Shown here: positions 17,801-32,800 of the stretch, piece by piece
How the letters are laid out: the number at the start of each line of letters is the position of its first letter
Position numbering within the stretch: position 1 is the stretch's first letter
Assembly (NCBI GenBank): GCA_003485765.1
Contig: DNHS01000051.1
Location: 112,748-176,747, forward strand
Source: Candidatus Omnitrophota bacterium
Lineage (GTDB): Bacteria > Omnitrophota > Gorgyraeia > Gorgyraeales > Gorgyraeaceae
Direction of reading: 5' to 3'
DNA: 64,000 nucleotides
Program-made: the position numbers and the translations under genes
The notes under the pieces: generated by a model
The model's database searches: none
What the model saw: the letters and a program-made list of their open reading frames with translations, nothing else
What the model was told of the DNA's origin: nothing

Positions 17801-20800
17801 ATCTGTCGATCGGCAGGATAGACTCTATGAGACTGTAAAGAGTGTAATATTCTTCCTCGGGTAGCTTATTATTTACTGCTTGAATATTAGCTGCTTCTCT
17901 TACTGAAAAATAAGACAACTCCTCTGGCAGATTATCTGCCAGGCTAATCAGCGTATCGTGTAAATATGACGATACAGGACCAGAGCCTGCGAAATCAATA
18001 AATGCCTGCTTAACTACTGTCGGTTTCCCTTTAAAACTTGCTTCCATCTTAATCATTATTTCTTGACGCATTTTTGCTTCTAACTCTATATCCATAAATG
18101 TATTCCAGTCAATTTCTCTAAGCTCCTGCAAGGTATAGCGCTCTCCAACTGTTTTTGCTACTTTATCTCCTTTGGCCTTACTCTTTGGATCATAACCAAT
18201 AGGCACTTCTATCCGTACATGACCTGAAGGAAAATCCTCATCCTGTAACCCCTCATGGAATACATCTGCTATTATTGCCTCAGTAGCTTTTATTTCTTTA
18301 TCCCAAATAACCTTGTGCACTATGCTTTTTTCTGCCTGTAACTTCATGGCCGTTGTGTCAACAATATAACTGTACTCAGCTTTTATTAATCCTACTGTAT
18401 TATGTACAACACTATTCACAATACTGCTTCCTGGCCAGAGTATTGTGTGGCCACTCACTATAGCATTCTTAATATACACTCCCTCCACTGTAGTGCCTTC
18501 ACGGACTTCGTCAGCTGTAAGCACCACCTCGCGCCCTGTTGGCGTCTGGAAACGAACCAATGCGCCTTTTTCTAATCCAAGGCCATGCATCATCCTTAAT
18601 TCTTCTGCTCGCAATTTTTCTGTTAGAACTGCTTTTCTATGGTTAAGCTCTCCTGAACTTTCAACAGTTGCAATCTCTCCACTTAGGTCTGCTAACAGGT
18701 CTAATCGTTCATTCAAAATGTCACGCGCCCCACGGAATGTCACCCATTGCGCGCCCTCTCCTAAGTCAATTGACCCTACCACTGGAGCTCCTTCTTTAGG
18801 AAAGATTCTAGGATTATCCCTATTGAGTAAATAGTACTCTATTACCTCATAGCCAAATTCTCCGAGCTCTCCATCTACAGCCTTTGCCCCAAGTTTCTCT
18901 CTTATATGAAGAGGAAGTTTTGAGCCAAGCTTTATTGCATGCTGTCGTAATATATCTTGTCTATTCTCTTGTGGCAAGTTGCGAAACTCATTCTCTATAT
19001 CTAATCCCTTTAATCCTTCAATTAAAGCTACAAGTGGCTGGACAAAATGTGGGTCAAAGTCGCGTGCTTTGCCTTCCTTTTCAAGATCGCTTCCTTTTTC
19101 TACCTCTTTAAAAACACCTCTCATCTTCCAGTACTCTAATAAACTAAACCACATCTCATTATCTATTGAAAACGACCCAAAGTCATATGCTACTGTGCCT
19201 TCGTGTGATAATAGAGTCTCAAGTTGTGCCAATTTTGCCTTGGCCTCTTCAAGGTTCTTTTCTAATCCTAACTTTACCAAAAGCATTGCAGGGTCTTCTC
19301 CGTCTCTATTCAATACCTTTGGCAATTGGTCAATACGCACATAACGTACATTGTCTCCTATCTTTATAGGTTTGGCAAATCTCTTGTTACCATAAAAGTC
19401 TACAATCGCTCCGTCATTAGTCACTGCTGCTGTTCCAAAGTCGTGTATTTCTTTAGGATTTATATCGCTTCGGTTCATCGCCACAAGGAATTTTGTAAAT
19501 GGCGCATCTGTCCGCTTTAATGCATTGTGTGGAACTGTCCCAGCTATCATTTGGCTTGTCCAGAAAACATCCACCCTTGTGCCTGGATTTGTAGTGGCAA
19601 AATGACTGCTATTAAGCACAACATCATTTATTAATTCTGTATCCATGAGGTCTCCGCTTCGCGTCTTAATGCTCCCAGCCATCTTTTGTCTGCCACGAGC
19701 ATTCCCAAGCCCTTGAGTCAGTGGACTGAACCGCGATGCCATCCCAGCATCCGCAAACATACCTATTTTAACTTTACCATCACGCACTTCTGCGCGTAGT
19801 TCTCCAAGACCTCTTCTATCATATAATTGTTCTGCCTGTCGCCACATCTCGCCAACACCAATTACTTGCCCAGCTGTTGTAGCTGTCCCAATCGCAACTG
19901 ATAAAACTATGACATCTCTGTCATTTACCGTCTTTACTCCTTTAAAGAGCTGATTAAAGGACCTTTGCTTATATTCTGCTTCATCTTCTGTAGATGAGCC
20001 GATAATATAGACATCATAACCAGCAAATGGTTTGTCAGGATCTAAGAGAGAATGCATTAACTCAATGTTCCTGCGGCGAGTAGCAACTTTCTGGGTAAAT
20101 ACGGAGAGTTTTTGTTTGATGGAAAACGCTGTATGGCGGGCAGCTATTTCACGAACAATGAATCCAATGGTATGATACCATAACCAACTAAAGATAGTCT
20201 GTAGTGTCAGTGGAGGCGCATGCGATGGATCTGCTCTCCAATGCGATAGTTCTTCTGCCACAACTGAGATATCTACTGCATACGCTGGGTGAATTATAAT
20301 TTCATTACCACGCCGTACGCCCGCCTGGAATAGGCCTAACTCATCTTTTGATGTTGCTAGCCGAACTTTGTTATTAGAATCATTGCTCCATTCTGTCTTT
20401 AATGCGCTATCTGAATTAAGTACAGCTTGAACTGTCTCTTCTAAAACTTCATCTGCCCCTTCTATCTCTACTACCTTCTTGCGCTTCCATATCTTTGCCG
20501 CCTCTACAATGCCCCACACTATAACTCCAACTCCAAAGCCTAATGTACCAATCCAACCTATATTAAACACTATATCTATTAACATAGGCAACTCTCCTGC
20601 TACTCCCTCTAAATACACCTTCATCCCGACTGCCATGCCTGACAATACTAGCAGTAATGCCCCTAATCGCGCCTGAAATGCTGGTGAATGTGGCTGGACA
20701 GATGGAGGAGGCGCGGAGGAGGTTGTCCGCATGAACTGGTTGTTTCGTCGCACGCGTAATAGTGTCCATGCGCCAAGCGCCAAGAGTCCTAAACTCACCA

Positions 20801-23800
20801 ATAAAATAGCACCCCAGTGAGGCTGAGAGATAAGTTGCGTGGCAGGATAACCAAGTTGTCGATAGCCCTCCATAGCGCTACTCGCGCCGTTATAGAGATC
20901 ATTTGAATACCTTGTTTGTCGATAGGCCTCATATACCAACGTAGAAATGACCAATACTGGAATTAATAAAATCGAATACATAAGAGTAACCTGCTGCCAA
21001 ATAAAAAACCACATCTTCTTCAATGCAGGCATACCCGGTTGAACTCCGCGCGAAGTTGTCCTTGCCCAGAATGAATCAAGGCCTCCTAGATGTTGTCGTA
21101 GTGTCAAAATAGCCGAAGGGATCATCGATAGATAGTATAATGGCATAAGAAACGAAAGAAGCAAAAGATGAATACGCATATAGCGCAATGGCCCCACTTT
21201 CGCAATACCAAATAATAACCTGCCTTCACGAACTGTTCTAATTTTATTTTCGATGAATGCCACAAGTGCTTTGTTATCTTTGGCGCGCGCTTTTTTAAGT
21301 TCGTTTTCCAGATTCTTGATTGCCTTCTCAACAAGCGTTTCATCATCAGGATTTGAGCCAATGCGACTGCTGTATATCGCCAGTAATATCACAAAGATAG
21401 ACGGAACAAGCAATAGTACAAAACCTGTCATCGTATCTGGGATAAACCAGAATAACTCAGGGATAAGTGTATTTATCAAATCCGTGCCAGGTATTGATAG
21501 CTTTGTGAGAATTGGAGAATAATAAGAAACCCCATACAAAATGGTCGATAAGAAAAAAAAGGTTGTCATGAACGCTGATGGAGTCCCTGAGATGATAGTG
21601 AAAATATGATAGAAATTAAAAACTCCTCCATACTGACTAAGGAGATTTTCTCGATCTTCGAGTTTGAGCTTACCTGTCCTAAAGGCATATTGATAGTACA
21701 CCCATCCAATGAATCGTCCTACTAATGCTCCGACCACAAATCCAACTACCGCCCCTGCGATACCTAAAGGGATGTATTCACGAGAAGCAAATAAGGCCCC
21801 AAATATTCCCATCCCAATAAATGAACCTATATACATGCCAAAATCAGCAGGATATTTTAGAAGTTTAGCAAACGGTGCCATAGAAATCCATCGCGAACGC
21901 TGATAGACCCACGGGGAGTTCCACGGCGGAGAAATTTCTGGTAATCCGCCCTCATAAGTTTCGCTGGCAAATTCGTCAAACATTTGCACTCTAAGGCCCC
22001 AACGTCGCAGTTTAGAACCTAAATCAGCATCTTCAATTACATCATATTGGTCATGAGAAAACATCGGACGGAGATTATTGAACTGGGACAATACAAGCTT
22101 AGTATTGCGCACGCTATGCTCACTTATGGGTAATTCAGATACTTTTTCTCTAATAGACAAAAGCGCTGTTTGCAATTCTCCTCGTTTAGTGCCTTTTTCT
22201 CGAAAATGTTTTGCAAGAAAGTTGTTAGTGGTTCCATCAATAGGGAATGGAGAATTCTTGTTAATTAAGTGGTTTTCTACAAAATTTGACCTCGGCCTGA
22301 GCATCTGAATTAACCATTGCGCAGTCGCAAATCCAATAGGAGAAGCAATAAAAAATCCAATTATTATCCATACAACGCCCAATGGAGCCATCAACCAACC
22401 AATAAGCACGCCAAACATTAACCCAAATGGAAAACTTATTTCAGCTCGATGCGAGACTAATCCCCGCTTGATAAGAGACCATGATCTGTAGTCCATAGGA
22501 TAAACAGATGACATTGCATCTGTTCCCTCATAAGGCATCAGAGACAATATACCTTGGAGAATCGCTGGAATACTTTGTGCCTCAAACTCGCTCTGTACGA
22601 AGGTAGCTTCGTCAGGATAGATATCATTAAAACTCTGCCTTATCTGATCTATGCTTGAATTACCACTATAACCTGACAAAAGTTTAGTATAATCGCGATA
22701 TTGTTCAGCAAGATGGCGCGGAAGATCAAATTGGATCCCTGCGCGAATTGCTTCTTTATACAATTCAGGGTTTTCTTTTCTGATATGGTCTGGCCGTAGC
22801 CGATCATAATCAACAACTCCTGACTCAGTCTGCATATACTGCCATAACATACCTATAAGCTTCATGCGACGCTGAAAAGTAATTGAAACAATCCACGGCT
22901 GTGTAACATTTGGATCGTCCTCTATATCAAAAATTTCATAGATATCAACAACATCATCACCCTTCAAATTATGGTCTGCAAATGCATCCATAGCATTAGT
23001 AGCTGTTGTCTTCGTATTCGGCTTTTCTGCAAGTCCAGGCTGATTACTACCCAAGCCCTCGCTAATGACACCTGGCGTTGTATATACATGCAGGTTGCTA
23101 GGGGCCCTTCCTTCACGTACTCTCTTAGCCCATTCAGCTGCAATTTTAGCTTCTGGATCTCCAGCTACTGGTAAGGCCATCATGTGTGGATATTGATTCT
23201 TTGGTTCTCTTTGCCCAGATGAATTTATATTATCTACTGCTCCGTCAATTACTTCTAATTCAGTATATGCTGGCTTTATGATTCCAATATTCAGAAATAG
23301 TTTTTTATATTTTTTAAGATATTCAATATCTTCTGGAGTCAACGTAGAAAGTATATCCCTATTAAATATTCCTGTCCTAGTTGTTGAATCATGTGTTATC
23401 CCAGCCTGAACCAATCGTTCCATCGTAAGTGAAGGCATAGCATCTAGCAGGTCTTTTCTTGGTAAGATTGTAAAATACACCAAAAAGTAAATATCAGTTT
23501 CTATCTTCAGGCGATTTAGCGCCTTTTCACTCGGCAATGAGATCTTGGAATCTTGCCATTGGAGTCTTGCAATTCGCTCATCATCATTGAGCTTATCAAG
23601 AATCATTAGTTCTGTATCTTCAATATTTATCTGTCCCAAACGCTCTCGCACCATAGCCCATGGGATCCCTCTTATGATATCATCCCACACAACACGCGCT
23701 CTGCCTCCAGGCTGCCCAGAAATTCGTTTGGCATAATCAGGAACTAAGCCACTTACAAATAAGTAGATCTTCTGAAGTAATGTGAGAAATAAATAACCAT

Positions 23801-26800
23801 AAGACAACACACCTGCAAATCTCATCAGGAAGAACGGTCCTGATATTAATTCACCACTCAGTGGTTTTACCCCAATGTCAAACAATCCTATGCCTATAGA
23901 CAAACTCAGAAGTATAGAGAATATAGCTACAGTTACTAATAATCCTCCTAATCTATCTCGGATTGGCTGTAGCGCTGTATTATCTCCGAGGAACTTGTTA
24001 ACTCGAACTCTCCTTTTCACTACCTCAGTTCTATCATTATGAGCTTTATCAAACGCTCTATCCATAGAAAGTCCTTCGCGGTAGTGTTTGACCTCAGCGT
24101 AGTAAAGAACACGCTTTATCTCTAATAATGTACGCTTCACATCCAAGAGTATGGGTTCTATATCTCCCCCATCTAGCGTTTCGTGCACAACAGTATTCTC
24201 ATTGAGCCTGCTGCTAGATGGTAAGACGCCTGTCCATTTTGGCGCATCCGCTTCGACGAAAGCATCGCTAACAATTCGCAACGAACCGCTCATATTTCCC
24301 GCACGCTCCAGAAGATTTCTCTTCCAGATATAGAACGTTCGCATCTTACTCGTCTTACTGTTTTGTACGCGCTGAATTTCCTGCAGAACAGCCTCAGCTT
24401 CCAACCTAGCCATTTCAAGTGTCTGTATGAGATTTTTAAATACTACTTCATTCCGTGGATATCTACCTGGTTCAGGAAACACTGGCTCGCTAGGCACTCT
24501 ATCAATGATTTGTATCGGAAGACTCTTAAAACGTGGGTCTGCAATGATGCTGTCAACAATATCAATAATGACCTGGGCGGTGTAGGCTTGTTTTTGCGCT
24601 GCAGTCCATCCTTGTGTTTTATCATTCTTGACTGAGTTGTCAAGGATAGGGCGAATCTGTTTTGTGGCTTTATCGATTTTCGCTTGAAACTCTCCTAGTA
24701 TAACATGTAGCATCTCGAGATCCGTATCATCATGAAGCAATGCTGACTCTGACTCTATTGGCGTAGCAGATGTTTCTGATAGCAATGCTGGTTCATTATC
24801 CTCTCGTGAACGATTAAGTCTTCGAGCCTTCAGCTTCTTGAAAAGTCTAATTAAAACCACAATGATTGCGGTCGATATTAACGCCTTTAACACTGCCAGT
24901 CCCATTGAAATAAAGAAACCAGATATTCCATTTACATTGCCCATAATACCATAGATATCTTTATGTTGGCTAAACACTGGTTTATCAGGTGTTAAACTTC
25001 CCGTAATCCTTCCTTCGTTCTCGCTCAACCACGCTTGGTAATGAACAGCATCATCTTCAAGTTCATATAACCATACAAAACCTCCTTTGTATCCATTCTG
25101 GTATGCCATATTAAGCCAAGTAGGCGCTCCGTGTGGATCCAACTCACCAACGATCACTGGTAAATCTAAATTCAATGAGTCAACAGGAACATTTAAATCA
25201 GGATACTCAGGCCTATTGTAGTAATGAAATTGATAGATATCTAATCCGACATCTTTCCAGTATTCTACAAGGGTCTGACGGTTCAATGCGCCAAGAGTAA
25301 CTTTTGATCCGGGAGCAGCCTCGTGAATGATTCGATTGAGTTCTGTAATAAAGGAGATGAGTTTTCCGCTAGGTATTTTATTTGGCGCCACAGCTTCGGC
25401 TAATTCAGGCTCATTCATTCCTTCCCATGCATAAATAGTAGGATCATTGCCATATCGCTTAAGAAAAGGAATAATGGCATTTTCAAAAAAGGCCCTTTGA
25501 TGAACTGGATCTGTGATAAATTCAGGATGCTCGCCAATTTTCATGCCTCCCTCGCTGGATGCGCCATCAGCCATCAGATAATCATTTATAACAGGGATTA
25601 ATTTGATATTATGTGCGCGAGCTACTTCCATCAGAACATCCATATCTTGATACACATAATCATCAAACCCAGTAACTAACCCTTGTTCGTCATACACTAA
25701 TCCTCCCCGGAAATCACCAAAGAGAAAAACTCTGACGTTTTTGATATTGTTTGCTTCTAAATAATCAAAGGCATACTCAAGCGCCAAGCGTCCATCATTG
25801 GAACTAAAACCATCATGAACACCAATGCCATTAGGATTATTCTGCCATATCCCTAAACCATGGCCATACCAACTATACCCTGCAATCGTAAATGGCAGAT
25901 TTGCGCCAGAATTAGCCACAAATTCGCTTAAATCATAAGGAGACTCTTCTGTTGGATATACAAAGTTCACCTGCTCTTCATATATTGCTCTATAGGCTGC
26001 AGTCTTGGCAAGCACAAGAGTTTTTTGTTCAATCAACTCTTGTTGAACTCGCGCCCAGGATTCTAATGCAATTAAATATTTACTTCTGGCTACACTCAAG
26101 GCAACAGTGTCATTAGTCAACTGTTTTCGGGCCTCAATCGCTCTAATGACAGACTCCATAATCTTATCCTGATGATTTCCTTTGGTATAGGCAATCAATG
26201 CCTCTTGCGCTGCATCAAGAACTCTTTTAGCCTCAATAATCTTCTGTGGATCTGTATATTGTAGATCAGCGTAATTACCAGCTTGGAGGTTGTTATACTC
26301 ACTAGTTTTTGCTTGAGCAAAGGCGTCTCGTACCTGCGTCTTTACTGCAACAATATCCGCGTCCAGTTGTGCGCGTTTATCAAAATTCATCGCTGCTGGA
26401 TTAATCCCGCCACCCCATAATCTCCACCACGCATCATATTTCTCAGTAACTGCTGAAATGCCCTTGCTTTCTGCTGCATTTCTCTCTGATTGAATATTAG
26501 TCTCTATGGACTGCACGCCATTCGCCAGTGCCATGTCTAGTTCTATCTGCGCGTTTGTCATGTTAGACCACAAAACCAGTAGTTCTGGATCATTAAGATT
26601 TACCAGCTCTGCTTCTATATCGCTTTCTAGAGAAACAACAACAGCCTTATCTGCCTCTACAGTCTGACTAAGCCTTTCGAAATTACCTAAGGCAATGTCT
26701 ACAGACTTCTTTAAATCCGAAATGGTCTTCTCTAAGTTTAGATATTTCTGAATATCCTGTGAGATCCAACTTATTAGATTTTCAGGAACATCGCGAAATT

Positions 26801-29800
26801 GTGATTTTAATGCCTGAACTAAACTACTTAAAACCCCCTCTTCTCTCTCGTTAATATCACTGATAACTATGGTTCGTTTATTAATCTCAACTCTTTTATC
26901 TTGCAATGCCAAATTGAGTTGGTCAAGATTCTCTTGAGCAAGAGCCCGTTGGTGTACCAAATTATTATAATAATTATTCAAAGCAGGGTCTGGCGTCCCA
27001 ATAGCTAAATAGGGCTTTAGTTGTCCAATCTGCAAATCCAAAGAAACAGTCCACATAGCTACTGCATCTCGCTTAGAAATAATTTCCTGGTAATCCTTAT
27101 TTAGCTGCTGCAACCAGACCTGGGATTCAAACGCCTTGCTGTCTAATGAAGGTTCCTGTTGCCCTTGACCTTCGAACAGTGGCGCGGCCAATTGTCCAGT
27201 TGTACCGCCTACTGCTTGCCCTTGACCTTCGAACAGTGGCACTAGCGAGGCCAATTGTCTAGTTGTACCACTTCCTGTTCCGATATTAATATCATGAGCA
27301 GGATCGCCTGTCATGTATTCAGGATTCATAAACGCGCCTACCCATTGTTTAGTTGTACCGCTGCTCGTTACAAATACCTCTTTCGATCCTGCGCGAGAAA
27401 TATAGGTAATCATAGGATCATTGCGATTACTTGCCGCATTAGCATAAAACTTATACTCATAACTAAAAGGTACTAAGACAGGGATATAATTTGTACCAAA
27501 GACAAGAAAACGGCCATTCGACAAGGTAAAATACTCATAACTAACTGTCTGGATTCCTTTAATATCGTTCGTTGGGATCCCGGTAACTTGTTCAAGGGAA
27601 ACTTGTTCTTCGCTGAACTGACCTAGCCACTCTTCCCTTGCCCATAGCTCATTTCCATATGTCACGTAAATTGTTCTCAAATCGCTCCCAATCTGAAATA
27701 CTTCTTTGATTATCTTATAACTGACAATATTTTTCCCTAAACCATCCTGAACTACGTAGGTTAGCGTAGTTAATTGCGCAACCCCATTGATATATGGAGT
27801 TATCCGGATGAGCACAACACGACTACCATCCTCATGTACTACTTTGAGTTCGTAAGCATATGTCTCAATAATGTTAGCCGGATTATTCAACTCTGCCAGA
27901 GCTCCGGCATCGGTAATAGCCATGCCATGAGGAAGGGCTATCTTACGAGCCGCATCTTCTGCGTTTTTTGGCGTAACAAGCCAGTTACCGTCTAAGTCAT
28001 GGACAAATGTTGTTCCTTTTTCATCACGATAGATCGTCCTCTTATCGACGCCCTCTTTGCCCCATGTGGCTTTTGGGCCTGCTGTTACTTCAATGCTTAC
28101 CAAACCTTCACTGCCAACTCTTACTGAAGAAGCATATTTTTCTACAATATTGCCTAAATCCTTCAGCTGGTCTAAAGCACCTGCATCTGTTATTTTTATA
28201 GTCAGCGCTACTTTATGGGTTGCCTCAACTGCGTTTTTTGGCGTAACGAGCCAGTTGCCATTTATATCATGCGTATATATGGTTTCTGCAACAGGATCTA
28301 AGTAGTATTCGGCAGTATTTGTTGTTCCTTTCAAAGTTTTGGTAACCAGCACAAACCCAGAATTTGTAATGTCTCCATAAGTAAGTTCATAGATCTCTAC
28401 GCCCGAATTTCCTGCAGCTATAAGCGCATTCTTGATATTAGTAATCTCGCTTATTGCTTTCTCTAAATCAGTCGCAGTTGCGCCAAATATCGTTGTAAGC
28501 TGCGTATCAGTAAAATGATATTCCTTTGAAGCAAATAATGTTCCTTTAGGCGTCACATATAAGATATTGCCTTTAACGAAATACGTTGTCTCTGTTACAG
28601 GATCAAGGAAATACCTGGTTACCTCAACTTTAGTGCTTGCATCTGTAACAATTACTCTTAAAAGCTCTCCATCTGTTGGTTTATAATCCAAGCTGTATAC
28701 AGCGACAAACAGCCCATCTCGTAAGAATTTAGCTATATTCGTAATTTTTGACGGATCAATATCGCCCGCAAACTGATACTCTCTGAAAGGACGAAGGCTG
28801 TGATGCGTCTTAGAATTGGTAAGGTATATATGCGTAACACCCAAATCATCTAATTCAAATGTATAAGAAGTGCCGGTGGCATCCTGATAATTTGTAACAG
28901 GGGTATAACCAGTATATCCTATACCTTCTACATACGGCAGAATAATATCTTTACCAGTAATATCTTGGTCAAAATCGTTAGGTATTAGCGCTGGATTAGC
29001 TGTCCAGAAATCTGGGTTGTTTACAAAATAGCTGTCAGGGATGCTAAATTGTACGCGCCCGATAACTTCACGCAAAATTTCGCCTGCCTGGCCTTTATAA
29101 AGGCTTGAACGAGTAATATCTGATTCAGTAACTGGGGTTAACCCTCCTTTTTCTTTTCCATATGTGATGCGGAATGCCCGGCCTTCTTCTGCGTCTTTCT
29201 CAACATCGCTAACCTCGCTTGCAACAAATTCAGGCGTAATACTTTGCCCCGGCGCAGTAAATCCCTGACGATAGACAAGCTTCAGTGACGCCCTTGATGC
29301 TCCCTCTTTTGTTATATACACATGCACAACATCTGATAATAGTGTGCCATCTGCTGATTTGTCTCCAATAATCGCTGAAGAAAACGCGCCTGTTACTTCA
29401 TCTCCAAAGTGCTTACCTCTTGCATCAGCCCAATATAAAAATGTCCATACGCCGTTCTTTACAATGAAGATCTCATCTTTCACCCATGCTGGAGAAGAAA
29501 CATCATCATCATTACCAGGAATACCGTCAAGGCCGTCACTAATAGTAACTGCAATGAACCGCCTCACTCTGACTTTTGTTCCGTCGTCAGCAATAGTGTC
29601 AAAATCACGAACAAGAGTCGCAACCCTGCCTCCTGCAGTCTCTGTAACTTCCCACGTAAAATACTGCCCTGCTTCGTTGGTTCCTTCTGCATACTTAGCG
29701 CCTGTAGGTGAGCTATACACTGTACCTGCAAATCCACCCTCTACGTAGACTGGTATAAGATATGTTATATCGTCTATATCTGGGCCATCAATCGTTGCAA

Positions 29801-32800
29801 CAAGATTTGCATATGGCGTCTGATTGCCTACACGGTATCTTAAATCCCAGACCTCCCAGAATCCATTTCCTTCCCGTATTTCAAATACCGTATTCTGAGC
29901 CTGAAATTGCATGCCAGAAGATAATTGCACAGCTGGCCCGGCAGAGCTCGCCTCTGGTGTTCCAAGGCTTGCGCGAACCGAGTTAATTACGCCGTTGAGG
30001 TCAAGCCATCGTTGCTTAAACTCAGCATCATCAGGATAGACGCCTGAGTTGCCTGAGAGAAGAATCGGATTAAGTGTCAATTCAGACAACATAGCTCTTT
30101 CAAAACGATCAAGCTTGACAGAGCTGGCATCTGGCTGTCCAACTTCAACACCTGGCGGTTGAACTCCAACACTAATTGGCGGTTCAACTACAGCCTGCGG
30201 CAATGGCTGTTGCGCCACAATTGTTTTAAACTGTCCTGCTGTCATGTCTGTAAAATTCGTAGGATAACCAGGAGGCAAGGCAAAGATTTGAACAATTTCA
30301 TCATTCCAGCTATATCGGCCTTGGCGGACCATAAAATAAGCGCTATCCGAATTCGTTGCAAACCAATATTCCCAACTTGCATCTACAAATTTTCCATTGA
30401 ATTTCTGCCATAACACTTGACTGCCAGCTAAATATTCTAAGCCATTGTTTCCTACATCAGTTACTGGCTCAACCGGCAGTGGCGTAGTATCTCCAACTTG
30501 CAAACCAATGCCAATAGGTCGCCTGACAACACGAATCTCTGGCGTCGTCTGCCTAAGAACCTGAATAAATTGCGTCCCGTTTATAGCGCTAAAAATATGC
30601 CCGACATCAGCTTCCAACTTATAGATTCTAATATCTGCATCTGGATTATGCCTCTCTTGTTGCGCAAGATAATAAACTGAACCGTCATTTGAAACTTCAA
30701 ACCAGTAACGATAACCAGCATCTACATATTCCACCTGGCCATAGAGAGTCTGTCTATATACCTGGCTATCTACTACAAACCCATCAGGCCCTGGTTCTAA
30801 TGGCAGAGGATCTCCTCCTATGACAGGCCCTGTTGGTTCAGTTCCAACGGATAAAGATACGTCAGGAAGAATCACAGGAGGAACAGTAGCTTGTTGTGGC
30901 GTCTTAGGGGCTATAACTGGGGCTTTAAGCCTTACATGGCCTGTTGCTTGGCCTGTTGTTGTAGAATTGTCTGGATCAGCTCCGACTTTTATTCCTACAG
31001 GGTTATGGTTAGCGGTAAAGATTTCTGCGCCGTCTTTTGTCTTAAATCCGTCTAATGTAAGGCCGGTTACGACAAAGCCACCATTTATTATATTAACTCT
31101 AACTGCTGCGCTCTCGGTCCCGTCAGCAGCTACGAGAGTTACCCAGAATGTGCCCTCTTTTAGGATTTTTTCAAATTCAAGTCTTACGATAGTGTTTAAA
31201 GTATCAAGATTTTTAAAATCTGACGGCAATCCAACTTGGTTAAAAGGTATGACACCTGATCTCTGTGCGCTGCCATCACCAAAATTCAAGTCAGTAGTTG
31301 TCCTATCAGTTATAATCAAGTTTTTAAGCGTTACGCTGGCTGTTGCCGTTCCATCTACTGTTTCTCCTAGATTATTTGTAAATTGTTTATTCCCTGGTAT
31401 AGCATTTTTCATAGCGCCGATAATTATTCCTACAGGCTGATAGGCCGCGGTAAAGATTCTTCCGTCTTCTGTCATAAATTTATCTAATGTAAGGCCATTT
31501 ACGGTCATGCCGTATGGGCTTACATTAACGCTAACTGCTTTGCTCTCGGTCCCGTCAGCAGCTACAAGAGTTACATAGGTTGTGCCCTCTGTTATGCCTT
31601 CTTTGTTAAATTCAAGCCATACGATAGTGTTTAAAGGATTGCGCTCTGTTAAATTTTGTGGGTTACGGCTTGCGTCAAAATATATGATATCTGACCGGGC
31701 TGTGCTGCCAGGAGTAGGAGTAGGTTCAGGTGCGCTAATAGGGGCTTTTACTATTGTTTGTTTAATAATCCTTATGGTGTTGGAGTTCGCAGGATAACCT
31801 TCAAAAAAACCAGCTATAATAAGTTCATCCATTACCATGTCGCTTTTAGGAAAAAATGGGTTGTCGTTGTCTTTACTGATTTGAATTAAGGATACAGGAA
31901 TCTTTATTTGTACTGTTTGGCCAGCCGCATATACTTTATCCTTCGCAGGATTATAAAACCCGGTTCTTACATCTGGATCGAGCGCTGTATTATTGAAAGC
32001 TACAGCGAATGGCATTTCTTTTAAGAATTGAACTTCAAGCACCAGAAAGTCACCAGGCTGCAGTGTTGTTGAATCGTATTCAAATGGAATATGCAATGAG
32101 TTAGCTAAGTCAACCTTTGGTGTTATTCCATCCACAGTAATTGGAGGCGTTGTAGGCGCTGGTGGTTGGACAATATCAGTTGCTGGAGTAGTAACAGGAG
32201 GAACAGTAGCTGATTGCAGCGTCAGAGAGGTTATAACTGGAGTATTAAGCGTTATATGGCCTGTTGCTTGGCCTGTTGTAGGATTTTCTGGATCAGCGCC
32301 GACTCTTATTCCTACAATCTGATTGTTATTGGTAAAGATTCCTGTGCCGTCTAGTGTCTTAAATCTGTCTAATGTAAGGTTGTTTACTTCCAGGCCGTCA
32401 TTTTTTACATTAACGCTAACTGCTCTGCTCTCGGTCCCATCAGCAGCTACAAGAGTTACATAGATTGTGCCCTCTGCTAGGACTTGGCCAAATTCAAGCT
32501 TTACGATAGTATTTGCAATATCAAGACTTGTAAAATCTGACGGCAATCCAACTGGGTCAAAAGGTATAACTCCTGATCGGTATGAACTGCCAGTAGTGCC
32601 AAAATTCAAATCAGTAGTTGTCGGCTTAGTAGTTATAGTTGGATTTTTAAGCGTTACACTGGCTGTTGCCGTTCCATTTACTGTGTTTCCTTGGTTATCT
32701 GTAAATCGTTGCTCTGGTCCCGCGCCTTCCATAGCGCCGATAATTATTCCTACAGGCTGATAGGTCGCGGTAAAGATTCCTGTGCCGTCTAGTGTCATAA

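Noticed and set aside
30820..31440. A 206-codon open frame on the plus strand inside the repeat region
   Set aside because: Antisense to the tandem beta repeats of giant gene 1; its own internal repetition only mirrors those repeats.
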